64,000 bases of DNA from Megaustenia siamemsis. Taxonomy: Eukaryota; Mollusca; Gastropoda; Stylommatophora; Ariophantidae. Under the pieces are notes generated by a model. The model ran no database searches. It was not told the DNA's origin and saw only the letters and a program-made list of their open reading frames with translations. The translations under genes were made by a program, and so were the position numbers. Shown in pieces: positions 42,331 through 53,336 of this stretch (position 1 is the first letter of the stretch; the number at the start of each line of letters is the position of its first letter). The stretch covers positions 69,430,995 to 69,494,994 of the forward strand of contig JAVIAB010000092.1 of assembly GCA_032433765.1 (NCBI GenBank), read 5' to 3'.

Positions 42331-43610
42331 GAGGGGCCGCCCATGAAACTGTTAGAAATAGTAAATTTAACCTAGTGGCATACCCCAGATGTTATATTAG
42401 ACATCCCCATAGCAAAAATTTACTTAAAACTCACTTTTATGGTGGTTACCCCCTGACCCATTTTTGAGGGCTACGCCCATGAAACTGTTAAAAATAGTAA
42501 ATTTAACAGCTAGACATACCCCAAACTTTATATTAAGCATCCCCGTAGCAAGAATTTACATAAAAATCACTTTTGAAATTACTACCCCTGTACCCATTTT
42601 GGCGGTTACGCCCATGAAACTGTTAAAAATAGTAAATTTAACATATAGACATGCCCCAAACTTTATATTAAGCATCCCCATATCAAGAATTTACATAAAA
42701 ACAACGTTTGAAATTACTACCCCTGTACCCATTTTTTGGCGGTTACGCCCATGAAACTGTTAAAAATAGTAAATTTAACATATAGACATACCCCAAACTT
42801 TATATTAAGCAACCCCATATCAAGAATTTACATAAAAATCACTTTTGAAATTATACCCCTGTACCCATTTTTGGCGGTTACGCCCATGAAATCGATAAAA
42901 AAAAATTGAAATTTAACACCTAGACATACCCCAAACTTCATTTTAGTCATCTCCGTATCAAGAATTTACATAAAAATCACTTTTGAAATTACTACCCCGG
43001 TACCCATTTTTTGGCGGTTACGCCCATGAAACTGTTAAAAATAGTCAATTTAACACCTAGACATACCCCAAACTTTATATTAAGCATCCCCATAACAAAA
43101 ATTTACTAAAAAACCACTTTTGAAATTACTAACCCTGTACCCATTTTTGGCGGTTACGCCCATGAAAATGTTAAAAATAGTAAATTTAACATCTAGACAT
43201 ACCCCAAACTTTATATTAAGCATCCCCATGTCAAGAATTTACATAAAAATCACTTTTGAAATTACTACCCCTGTACCCATTTTTGGCGGTTACGCCCATG
43301 AAATCGATAAAAAATTGAAATTTAACCTCTAGACATACCCCAAACTTTATATTAAGCATCCCCATATCAAGAATTTACATAAAAACAAAGTTTGAAATTA
43401 CTACCCCTGTACCCATTTTTGGCGGTTACGCCTATGAAACTGTTAAAAATAGTCAATTTAACATCTAGACATACCCAAACTTTATAATAAGCATCTCCGT
43501 ATCAAGAATTTACATAAAAACAACTTTTGAAATTACTACCCCTGTACCCATTTTTGGCGGTAACGCCCATGAAATCGATAAAAAATTGAAATTTAACCTA
43601 TTGGTATACC
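42331..43610. repeat. 137-bp satellite, left arm (about 9 units)
   Basis: Each unit holds GGCGGTTACGCCCATGAA at roughly 136-138 bp spacing (42602, 42738, 42875, 43013, 43148, 43286 and on) and 'cataccccaaactttatat'. ORFs here are readings of the unit. Confidence 0.95.
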
Positions 43611-43698
43611 TCAAACATAATATTTGACACGCCCATGTATCAAATTTGCCTGAAAAATCAATCAAAAATTAGTAGTATATATCTAGTGATTGACCGGG

Positions 43699-43796
43699 AA
43701 GACTCTCATATAAGGAAAAACGGCACCAAAAAATGTGCTTCCATGTGAGGGTAGACTATTTATATAAGAATTTAGGTGCTTCTGGAAGTACATTCA
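43699..43796. other. 98-bp unpaired centre of the palindrome
   Basis: This is unique sequence between CTAGTGATTGACCGGG (left) and CCCGTCCAATCACTGG (right). It has no ORF. It is the only part of the element not present twice. Confidence 0.85.
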
Positions 43797-43859
43797 CCCG
43801 TCCAATCACTGGATATATACTACTAATTTTGATTGATTTTTCAGGCAAATTTGATACAT

Positions 43860-45130
43860 GGGCGTGTCAAATATTATGTTTGAGGTATACCAATAGGTTA
43901 AATTTCAATTTTTTATCGATTTCATGGGCGTTACCGCCAAAAATGGGTACAGGGGTAGTAATTTCAAAAGTTGTTTTTATGTAAATTCTTGATACGGAGA
44001 TGCTTATTATGAAGTTTGGGGTATGTCTAGATGTTAAATTGACTATTTTTAACAGTTTCATAGGCGTAACCGCCAAAAATGGGTACAGGGGTAGTAATTT
44101 CAAACTTTGTTTTTATGTAAATTCTTGATATGGGGATGCTTAATATAAAGTTTGGGGTATGTCTAGAGGTTAAATTTCAATTTTTTATCGATTTCATGGG
44201 CGTAACCGCCAAAAATGGGTACAGGGGTAGTAATTTCAAAAGTGATTTTTATGTAAATTCTTGACATGGGGATGCTTAATATAAAGTTTGGGGTATGTCT
44301 AGATGTTAAATTACTATTTTTAACATTTTCATGGGCGTAACCGCCAAAAATGGGTACAGGGTTAGTAATTTCAAAAGTGGTTTTTTAGTAAATTTTTGTT
44401 ATGGGGATGCTTAATATAAAGTTTGGGGTATGTCTAGGTGTTAAATTGACTATTTTTAACAGTTTCATGGGCGTAACCGCCAAAAAATGGGTACCGGGGT
44501 AGTAATTTCAAAAGTGATTTTTATGTAAATTCTTGATACGGAGATGACTAAAATGAAGTTTGGGGTATGTCTAGGTGTTAAATTTCAATTTTTTTTATCG
44601 ATTTCATGGGCGTAACCGCCAAAAATGGGTACAGGGGTATAATTTCAAAAGTGATTTTTATGTAAATTCTTGATATGGGGTTGCTTAATATAAAGTTTGG
44701 GGTATGTCTATATGTTAAATTTACTATTTTTAACAGTTTCATGGGCGTAACCGCCAAAAATGGGTACAGGGGTAGTAATTTCAAACGTTGTTTTTATGTA
44801 AATTCTTGATATGGGGATGCTTAATATAAAGTTTGGGGTATGTCTATATGTTAAATTTACTATTTTTAACAGTTTCATGGGCGTAACCGCCAAAAATGGG
44901 TACAGGGGTAGTAATTTCAAAAGTGATTTTTATGTAAATTCTTGCTACGGGGATGCTTAATATAAAGTTTGGGGTATGTCTAGCTGTTAAATTTACTATT
45001 TTTAACAGTTTCATGGGCGTAGCCCTCAAAAATGGGTCAGGGGGTAACCACCATAAAAGTGAGTTTTAAGTAAATTTTTGCTATGGGGATGTCTAATATA
45101 ACATCTGGGGTATGCCACTAGGTTAAATTT
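43860..45130. repeat. 137-bp satellite, right arm
   Basis: This is the complement of the left-arm block, with TTCATGGGCGTAACCGCC every 135-138 bp from about 43920 to 45015. Confidence 0.95.
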
Positions 45131-45529
45131 ACTATTTCTAACAGTTTCATGGGCGGCCCCTCATAAAGGGACAAGGGGCGTAACAATCATAAATGTGGTA
45201 TTTTAAGAAAAATCTTGTTTTTCTTAGTGGGTTATGGTAGGAGTGTAACCTACGTGTTTGGTAATACTTTCGTTTAGTAGAGTTATAGCAGGGGACATAA
45301 CTTTCATGCTTTGCAGTACTTTTCTTAGCAGAGTTGTGACAGGGGCGTGAACTTTAAGTTCATTCTTTCAATGTGGTGTTTTAGTGTGTTTGGCTTTTAC
45401 TAGAGTTCTATGAATATTTTCAATAATGATTTAGACACAGTCGCAACTATCATCAAGTGCAACATTTTTAGTAAATTGTAATTATTTATTAGGGTTTTCT
45501 CAGCTGTATTAAAGACTTTGGTTGATAAG

Positions 45530-47240
45530 TGGACACTTTTTAGGGTTTTGAGTTCAACTTTTTGGTTATGAGACGAAATTTTAGGGCTTGTTGTTATATT
45601 AGTTGTCTTTTGGAGTAACTTTTTGGACTTTGCATATAAATCGTTGGGTTTTGTGTCTAACTATTTTGAGTTAAGGTTGTCTTTTTGACAAACTTTTGGA
45701 CTTTGAATGTAACTATTTGGTCTTTTGTGTCTAAATATTCTGAGTTTGGGTTGTCTTTTTGACAAAATTTTGGACTTTGCATATAACATTTATGACTTTC
45801 GTGTCTAACTATTCTGAGTTTGGGTTGTCTTTTTGACAAAGTTTTGGCCTTTGAATATAACATTTACGACTTTTGTGTCGAACTAGTATCACTTTGAGAC
45901 AAAATTTGTAGGGTTTTGCGTTCAACTTTTTGGTTATGAGCACGAAATTTTGGGGTTAAGTGTTACATTAGTTGTCTTTTGGAGTAACTTTTTGGACTTT
46001 GCCTATAAATTGTTGGGTTTTGTGTCTAACTATTCTGAGTTTGGGTTGTCTTTTTGACAAACTTTTGGACTTTGTATATAATATTTACGACTTTTGTGTC
46101 GAACTAGTATCACTTTGGGACTAAATTTTTAGGGTTTTGAGTTCAACTGTTTGGTTATGAGACGAAATTTTGGGGTTAAGTGTTACATTAGTTGTCTTTT
46201 GGAGTAACTTTTTGGACTTTACCTATAAATTGTTGGGTTTTGTGTCTAACTATTCTGAGTTTGGGTTGTCTTTTTGACAAACTTTTGGACTTTGTATATA
46301 ATATTTACGACTTTTGTGTCGAACTAGTATCACTTTGGGACTAAATTTTTAGGGTTTTGAGTTCAACTGTTTGGTTATGAGACGAAATTTTGGGGTTAAG
46401 TGTTACATTAGTTGTCTTTTGGAGTAACTTTTTGGACTTTACCTATAAATTGTTGGGTTTTGTGTCTAACTATTCTGAGTTTGGGTTGTCTTTTTGACAA
46501 ACTTTTGGACTTTGTATATAATATTTACGACTTTTGTGTCGAACTAGTATCACTTTGGGACTAAATTTTTAGGGTTTTGAGTTCAACTGTTTGGTTATGA
46601 GACGAAATTTTGGGGTTAAGTGTTACATTAGTTGTCTTTTGGAGTAACTTTTTGGACTTTACCTATAAATTGTTGGGTTTTGTGTCTAACTATTTTGAGT
46701 TTGGGTTGTCTTTTTAACAAACTTTTGGATTTGAATATAACATTTACGACTTTCGTGTCTAACAATTACGACTTTGGGACTAAATTTGTAGAGTTCGTGT
46801 TCAACTTTGTGCATATGAGCCGAAATTTTGGGATTAAGTATTACATTAGTTGTCTTTTGGAGTAACTTTTTGGACTTTGCCTATAAATTGTTGGGTTTTG
46901 TGTCTAACTATTTTGAGTTTGGGTTGTCTTTTTGACAAACTTTTAGACTTTGTATATAACATTTACGACTTTTGTGTCGAACTAGTATCACTTTGGGACT
47001 AAATTTTTAGGGTTTTGAGTTCAACTTTTTGGTTATGAGACGAAATTTTGGGGTTAAGTGTTATATTAGTTGTCTTTTGGAGTAACTTTTTGGACTTTGC
47101 ATATACATTTTTGAGCTTTGCATCTAACTATTTTGAGTTTGGGTTGTCTTTTTGACAAACTTTTGGACTTTGCATATAACATTTACGACTTTCGTGTCTA
47201 ACAATTACAACTTTGGGCCTAAATTTGTAGAGTTTGTGTT
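45530..47240. repeat. 220-bp satellite, right arm (about 7 units)
   Basis: TGGGGTTAAG markers are at 45951, 46171, 46391 and 46611, then at about 46831 and 47051. The three units from 45951 to 46610 are virtually identical, marking a recent amplification after the palindrome formed. Confidence 0.95.
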
Positions 47241-47289
47241 CAACTTTGTGAGTATGAACCAAAATTTTAAGGTTTGGAACTAAGTTTTC

Positions 47290-47514
47290 TTACCTGAAAT
47301 GATCATCTTTACTGTTGTCTGTCATTCGTTGAAGTGATAAAGATATGGAACTCCAAAGTCTAAGAGCTGAAGTAATCACCTTTAATGATGTATGTCGTTC
47401 GTTGAAGTGGGAAACATTGGTATTAAAGCCTTCAGCGGTCAAAATGAGGTCATAGAACTCTTCTGGAATTGCCTCAGGGGTCAAAACGAGTTCAAGTAAC
47501 CCACCACCCCGCAT
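47290..47514 (-). CDS. 74-codon ORF ending at a splice donor (right arm)
   Basis: It translates identically to the left-arm ORF at 40640-40864, again after three CCAATCA boxes (ATTGG on +, 47570-47690) and before a GTAAGA donor. The two copies point toward the palindrome centre. The same caveats apply. Confidence 0.4.
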   Translation of the reverse strand: MRGGGLLELVLTPEAIPEEFYDLILTAEGFNTNVSHFNERHTSLKVITSALRLWSSISLSLQRMTDNSKDDHFR

Positions 47515-48009
47515 TTTTCCCCCACTGCTGACCCGACAGCCACTACCTACGCTTGGGCTAACGCGCTTTTCTGATTGGTTAATCTAGCTGTCAGCCATTT
47601 CTTCGCCCCGCCTCCTATGTTAATACTCTTTTCTGATTGGTTAATCCCGATATCAAGCGATGTTGGCATAGTCACTCGCTGATTGGCTAATTTATTCATT
47701 TCTTACCAGGTTATATTTAAACTAGATGGCGTTATAAGTTTGGTTGATTCAAGGAAAGTTACTGTTCACACTAGCGGATTTTTGCACCGTAAGTTGGCTT
47801 GTTTTCTCTTAACGTATGTTAAGGCTTATCGATAACAGGTTATATTCGGTGTAGATGATTGAGACTATATTTTACGCTGTAAGTTTGAATGTTTTCTCTT
47901 AAAGTATGGTAAGACTTAACGATAACACGTTATTCAACTGTATTGATGTAAAGTAGTTAAGATAAGTAATGTTGAATGTAATGTTCCTTCATTTTTCTTA
48001 TTGGTTGAT

Positions 48010-48688
48010 TAAAGTATGATATACCAGACAACCGCCATACACCACACATACCACACTAGATGACCTCCATACACCCCTCACGACACAGTAGACGACCTCC
48101 ATACACCCCTCACGACACACTAAACGCCCTCTATACACCCAATATGACACACTAAACGACCTACATACACCCATCATGACACACTAGACGCCTCTATACA
48201 CCCAATATGACACACTAGCCGACCCCTATACAACCATCATGACACACTAAACGCCCTCTATACACCCAATATGACACACTAGACGACCTCCGTACACCCA
48301 TCACGACATACTAGCCGACCTCCATTGACCCATCACGGCACACTAGACGACCCCTATACAACCATCATGACACACCAGACGACCCCTATACAACCATCAT
48401 GACACACTAAACGCCCTCTATACACCCAATATGACACACTAGACGACCTCCGTACACCCATCACGGCACACTAGACGACCCCTATACAACCATCATGACA
48501 CACTAGACGACCCCTATACAACCATCATGACACACTAAACGCCCTCTATACACCCAATATGACACACTAGACGACCTCCGTACACCCATCACGACATACT
48601 AGCCGACCTCCATTGACCCATCACGGCACACTAGACGACCCCTATACAGCCCTTATTACACACTAGGCGACCTCCATACACCCATCGC
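48010..48688. repeat. 32-bp minisatellite, right arm
   Basis: This is the mirror of 39465-40130 with the same variant order apart from small indels, so the array was already present when the palindrome formed, or gene conversion has homogenised it. Confidence 0.95.
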
Positions 48689-49066
48689 TGCGATGAACAT
48701 ACTAGCAAGACAGACTGTATAAACTGTAAGGGTGTTAAAGCATACACCAAACGAACGCCCGGGCTTTTTAAACTAGAGTACGAAGGGACAGCTCTTGTTA
48801 GCTTATGTAGTAAGACATACCATTGTAGTGGGGATTACGATAAAATCAGTTGTAAAGGGCTAAGCAAGCAACACAACAAATTAGATAAAGATATGTTTTT
48901 AGAGGTTCTCGCTACGCAAAAGGCTAAGGGTGGGAAAAATGTAGGTTTCAAAGTCTTAAATAATTCCATATTTTCCTACAGTCAAACAAGAAATGCTCTT
49001 TCCTATTTCTATATAAAAAGAAAGGTAGCTGATGATAACGTCTCGACAACTCCTCTAGATATTTAA
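48689..49066 (+). pseudogene. DNA polymerase B C-terminal fragment (right arm)
   Basis: This plus-strand frame is open from about 48635 (in-frame TAG at 48632-48634) to the TAA at 49064-49066. From TGC at 48689 it reads as the C-terminal 125 residues of a Polinton-type polymerase B: Cys-rich start (CDEH...CINC), TPGLFKLEYEG, LCSKTY, CKGLSK, a variable loop, then SYFYIKRKV and PLDI-stop. AATAAA at 49172-49177 and again near 49268 could end its transcript. The catalytic domains are missing, so it is non-functional. Translation of the left-arm copy appears the same. Confidence 0.78.
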
Positions 49067-50704
49067 CTCTTTACACTACCAGCTTAGACTACCCAGCAAT
49101 CTCTAATAGTTTCACCCCTTATGATTCATTTATGACATAGAGCTAAGCAGACATCCAACTACCTATCTATAAATAAATGTTATCCATGTACTATATATTG
49201 ACTCAATGTACTGAATATTTTTGTAATGTTATATAATATCCACTGTATGTTATACACCTATTGAGATAATAAAAGAATAAAATATATCTTTTGTCTTTTG
49301 TTTTATATTGATTGTTTTTCAATGCTGTTGTATAATCTACTAACCTATCACTAACGATCAAGTACATAAAGAACTCCAAAGTCAGCACACACCAGACATA
49401 AACACGTCACTTCCGGGTCATCGGGCTTAGAGGTCAATACCTCGACACGAAATGTCACGGTTAACTCCCCCTGCGCCTACAGCACATTAGGCGCGCCGCG
49501 CGCCTACTATATATCTTTGTTAATTTACGGTCCAAATACGGGACAAATGGACCCTTGTATACTACTCGCGATCTCTCTTTCCTTTTCTTTTGCCAGTTGT
49601 AACCAAGTATTCCAACATTCCTCTTCTCATAATATGCCCGAAAAATGTTGATTGCTTCTTTCTGATGTTTTTTAAGAGCTCCCTTTTTGTGTTGGCCTCT
49701 TTGAGAACTTCCTCATTGGTCTTTTTAGCTGTCCAGGGAACTTTCAACATTCTTCTGAGAAATCCCATCTCTGTGGCCTCTAATCGTCTTTTCATTTGTT
49801 TGTCTATTGTCCATGATTCGTTTCCATAGGTCAGAATTGGTTCTATATAGCACCGATGAACTCTCTTTCTCATTTTTATTAACATAGATTTGTTGCATAA
49901 GATATTTTCCATTTCTGAAATGCTATTTTGGCCTGAGCTATTCTGCTTTTTATTTCTGTGGTGCATCTCCCATCTGATGTTATTATTGTGCCCAAGTATT
50001 TGAAACGTTGCACTTGTTTCAGATTTGTCTTGTTTATTTTTATGCTGCATGATGGTGATGATTGTTTCTTCGATATAACCATTACTTCTGTTTTTTTTTT
50101 ACTTTTCAGACTGAGACCTTTCTTGTTGCTTTCTTTTACTATTATGTCTATCATTTCTTGTAGTTCGTTCTCTGTCTCTGCTATTAATTAAGACTGTGTC
50201 AAACGCATATCCCAAATTATTTATGTTGTGACCGTTGACTTCAATTCCTTTTTTGTCTACTATTGATATCATAATATATTCGCTGTAAAGTGAAAACAAA
50301 TCCAGTGACAGAACACAGCCTTGTCTGACTCCTTGTTTTATATATTGGAATTGTCCTGTTTGGTTGTTAATTCGTATAGCTGCTGTTTGTTGCCAGTACA
50401 TGTTTTTTATGATTCGCAGATCCTTGCCATCAATGTAAACAACTTATAGCATGCATAAAAGATATACATCTAGAAGACACAGGCATACGACTAATATGTA
50501 ATTTATACTGGGAGCAAACAGTAATACTAAAATATAACAAAGAGAACTCTACACCTATTGATATAAAAAGATGAGTAAGACAGGAATGCATCCTATCATC
50601 AAGTTTGTTCAATCTATACACTGAATAAGATATTTCAATGTTTTGACCTCCTCAAGGTTTTCTCCACCTATACGTACTGCTCTTCTGCTGCATAGATTCT
50701 TCTG

Positions 50705-52265
50705 TCTGTCTGTATATTGACCTTTCGAGCCGTAGCCGGTAAATAAGGCATAGACCTAGATACTCCTTCTCTTATCTAAATTTTTATTCTAGCAGTTTTC
50801 GATCCTCGTAAAGATCTTTTATAAAATCTCGCCAATTGTCTCTGTTCTGTGCAGACAGCTCTGTCTCATTGAGGGAGCCGATTCCTGCTGCTCTTGCCTC
50901 TCTCATCAATGTTCTTCTCAGTGTCTCTCTAAGTCTTCCCCTTTTCCTCTTACCTGTTGTTTCCTACATGAGGGCTTGCTTTGCTATTCGGTTATTATCT
51001 CTTCTCATCACATGTCTAACATATGACCATCGTCCTTTCTTGATTACTGACGATATTAGTGGTTGAGTGGTGATTTCTCTAATTTCCTCGTTTGTTTTGA
51101 ATTCGTTCCACGCTATACCAAGTATTCTCCTAAGACATTTATTTTCGAATGCGTTCAACCTTGTTTCCTTGGCTCTTATTGTTTTCCAGCTCTCACGTGC
51201 ATATGTAAGGGTAACTTCATTTAATTTGAAGTTTTGTGTTTATGCTGATGTGTTTGATTTCCACAACTTTCAAGGCTTCTGAAAGACATTTCTGCTTTAG
51301 TTATTATGATTCTAATTTCTTTACTAGTATCCCCTTCTCGATCGATGTGACTTCCAAATTTAGATAAATTGATTGATCTCTTTCACTGGGGTTGTTTTCC
51401 ATGTATATTATGTCATCTGTTGGAATTACGCTTTTCATGACCTTAGTCTTTTCATGATTGATCTCAAGCCCAATTTTGCTGGCTATTGATGATAGTTAAT
51501 TTGTATTTTCCTGCATTATTTTTATCTGCCTGCTGATGAGGTCGATGTCATCAGCAAAGTCGAGGTCCTCCAAATGGTCTCCTTGTATCCATTCGATGCC
51601 TTTATTACCAGTACAGCATTTCTTCATTTTGAAGTCCATAACAACTCCAAATAATAAGGGCGATAAAATACATCATTGTTTAAACCCAGTTTCTATTGAG
51701 AAACATTCGCTCAGCCCGTTCCACTGCTCGAACTGCACATGTGTAGCCATCATACACGTATTTAATAATATTTATGATTTTTTTATGGTAAGCCATATTG
51801 CTTCAGAATTTTCTACAAAGAATCTATATCAATACTGTCGAATGCTTTTTTGAGGTCGATGAAATAAAGTACAAAAGGTTTTTTGCTTTTCAATGTGTTC
51901 CTTCAATATAAGTAAGTAAAAAAGTAAAGTACCCCCGTCACGCCAAGTGGCGTATAGGGAATATGGTGTTAGTGACCATAAATTTTACAGACCTTCGGCA
52001 CATGATTTTTGGGGTAATGTGGTCGGTATTACGCCCGTGCCGCTTCACTTTCCCAGAAAAAATCCGGTACCCATTAAAGGCTGGGTGAACCCGGAAGCCG
52101 ACGGTTGGGATCGAACCCTACCCCTTGTCCTTTGTAGTCCAGTTCACTAAAAACTGAGCTATTGCGGCTCCCCTTCAATATAAGTCGTAGAGTAGAAATG
52201 TGGTGAAGCCAGCTTCTCCCTTTTCTAAACCCAGCATGTTCTTCACGCATTACTGTATCTATAGA

Positions 52266-52268
<3 letters not shown>
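50705..52268 (-). mobile_element. RTE-1 LINE, split by an S1 SINE
   Basis: From the 3' end (50705, near 'ttgacctttcgagccg') rightward it encodes, in reverse, [63 protein letters not shown] and, beyond the SINE, HAGFRKGRSWLHHISTLRLILK. Frameshifts are present but the catalytic ADD is kept. It is 5'-truncated at a (TA)n tract. Confidence 0.85.
51900..52185 (-). mobile_element. S1 SINE with 14-bp TSD inside RTE-1
   Basis: The body is at 51914-52171. Direct repeats CCTTCAATATAAGT lie at 51900-51913 and 52172-52185. The full tRNA head and the 3' end 'ccacttggcgtgacgggggt' (in reverse) are present, and divergence is low. The host LINE reads through once the SINE is removed. Confidence 0.95.

Positions 52269-52332
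<64 letters not shown>
52268..52332. repeat. (TA)n microsatellite
   Basis: About 32 TA units form the 5' boundary of the RTE-1 copy. Confidence 0.97.
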
Positions 52333-52334
<2 letters not shown>

Positions 52335-53127
52335 TCCATAGTGTCTTGTTCGTCATTAATTGGTTTTGTCGGCATTGATCTTCATTCCATAAGTTCTTGC
52401 CGTGCTATCTAAGCTTTCCACATGTTTTGCAAGCTCAAATGTACTGCCATGAGTGCTACAAAATTGCTTGCTCTTACACACCGCCTAATGCCATCTATAA
52501 CGCATCTATTTAATTAATGTTTGTGAGTGTTTTGTTCCAATTATCTGGTCTCAGGGAAATTACACGATTTCTAAAATGAAGTACTGAGAAATACAAAAAA
52601 TAAAGCTCTCTCTCTTCTATTTTAGAATCTTTCACTGTTATAAAGCGTGCACAATCTCGTCACCTTCATAGTGTATTGTTGATATTGATAGCACACTGTT
52701 ATTTTGATTACGTGTTTAATATAGAACGAAGAACAAGAAAAGACTAAAACATTTTTGAAATACTTATTTTAAGTGAATAATATCACGTTTGCATGAGATA
52801 TTGATTTATATTTAAAATGCATATATTTATACTCATAATATATTATTACCATAATTTTAAGAAAAAATAAAATTTATGAAATTTGTTCGTTAACTCGTCC
52901 TATGTTTCTGTTCTGCTCTTAATAAAAACTGTTGGGCGATTTTTGTATCTGTTTGTAGTGAATTTATATTATGTAAAACTACTGAACCTTTAACTCTCTT
53001 ATAATTCATCTTATGCAATAACTTATTGTTTTTCTCTTGCTTTCAGTCCGCCTTTATTTAAATCTGTTTTGTTGTCATTAACGAAGCTGATTTCGTTTTT
53101 TTGTTTGCCAGTTCAGTGCCCTGCCCA
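52333..53127. other. region upstream of CK1 alpha
   Basis: A short minus-strand trace (YGMKINADKTN-like near 52370-52400) suggests one more RT relic. The rest is AT-rich and without recognised features. Confidence 0.4.
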
Positions 53128-53144
53128 TCCCAACATGCATTGCG
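53128..53144 (+). promoter_or_regulatory. ZNF143/Staf-type motif in the CK1 alpha promoter
   Basis: TCCCAACATGCATTGCG matches the degenerate SBS core CCCRNMATSCMYYRCG at every position. It lies about 190 bp before the CK1 alpha ATG, a usual distance for such promoter motifs. No TATA box is evident. Binding is inferred from the motif only. Confidence 0.55.
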
Positions 53145-53336
53145 TGTTGTGTTTTTGTGTCCCACTCCTGTCAGTGGCACAGACATAATTGAAAGGCCGA
53201 ACAACATACAACATGACTTTGACTTTAATGTGAACTTGTAGCTACGACAAAGTGGAGAATCTGATAAGGGTATGGGAGTAAGAAGATAGCGTCTGACTTC
53301 TTTATGGATAAGGATTCTCGGTTGTAACGTGAAGAA

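Larger units (their letters stand above)
38576..43698 (+). repeat. left arm of the palindrome (5,123 bp)
   Basis: It is complementary along its whole length to 43797-49566. Identity is so high that the ORFs 38765-38950 and 40640-40864 translate identically from the other arm. Differences are scattered substitutions, small indels and satellite copy number. Confidence 0.95.
38576..49566. mobile_element. giant palindromic Polinton/Maverick-derived element
   Basis: This is a 10,991-bp inverted-repeat element. Termini are AGTAGTATACAAGGGTCC and its exact complement, flanked by the 6-bp direct repeat CGCGAT (38570-38575 and 49567-49572). The left arm is 38576-43698, the loop 43699-43796 and the right arm 43797-49566. 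Each arm contains a C-terminal fragment of a type-B DNA polymerase about 510 bp from the tip, a promoter-like block and three satellite blocks. Known Polintons have 6-bp TSDs, inverted termini beginning AG and a polB gene near one end. No integrase, ATPase, protease or capsid gene remains, so mobilisation would need enzymes in trans. The RTE-2 LINE is continuous across the deleted insertion, which proves an insertion rather than an assembly fold. Alternatives: another foldback transposon that captured polB. Confidence 0.85.
43797..49566 (-). repeat. right arm of the palindrome (5,770 bp)
   Basis: It mirrors the left arm with the same block order. It is 647 bp longer, explained almost entirely by three additional 220-bp satellite units (about 45951-46610). 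Confidence 0.95.
38428..50435 (-). mobile_element. RTE-2 LINE (-), 12-bp TSD, host of the palindrome
   Basis: The left piece 38428-38575 carries the 3' end (RDMIAYANRYGT then stop, tail ATGATGATA on minus). The right piece 49573-50435 encodes [75 protein letters not shown] and FFGHIMRRG. It is flanked by TAAACAACTTAT at 38416-38427 and 50436-50447. In the RT the usual YADD reads YAFD (NNLGYAFDTVLI), so the copy was catalytically dead. Confidence 0.88.
37710..50640 (+). mobile_element. RTE-type LINE (+), split by a SINE pair and by RTE-2
   Basis: RT pieces are collinear: 37720-37910 (STFIALSKKNG, RTISLMNH, QFGFRKNSG), 38305-38427 (TLIEKYTEVNKP, ACFIDYTKAFD), and 50436-50640 (CIKDIHLEDTG, LYWEQTV, then a stop where KxGVRQ would be, and SLFNLYTE). 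Gaps are the SINE insertion at 37930-38296 and the RTE-2 insertion at 38428-50435. It was dead before or after these events. Confidence 0.8.

Noticed and set aside
40885..43610. Regularly spaced direct repeats as a CRISPR array
   Set aside because: Units are contiguous 220-bp and 137-bp satellites without variable spacers or cas genes, in a eukaryotic context.
42464..45029. Repeated ORFs of 60-96 codons in both arms (MKLLKIVNLT-type)
   Set aside because: They are readings of the 137-bp satellite unit and end or shift with unit boundaries.
38576..49566. Assembly artefact (hairpin read or mirrored contig) as the cause of the palindrome
   Set aside because: Outer flanks are different halves of one LINE with a 6-bp duplication, the arms differ in satellite number and in substitutions, and a unique 98-bp centre exists. 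A mirrored read would also duplicate the flanks.
52268..52332. (TA)n tract as a replication origin or cruciform regulator
   Set aside because: Simple microsatellites of this kind recur at LINE boundaries here; nothing else suggests function.
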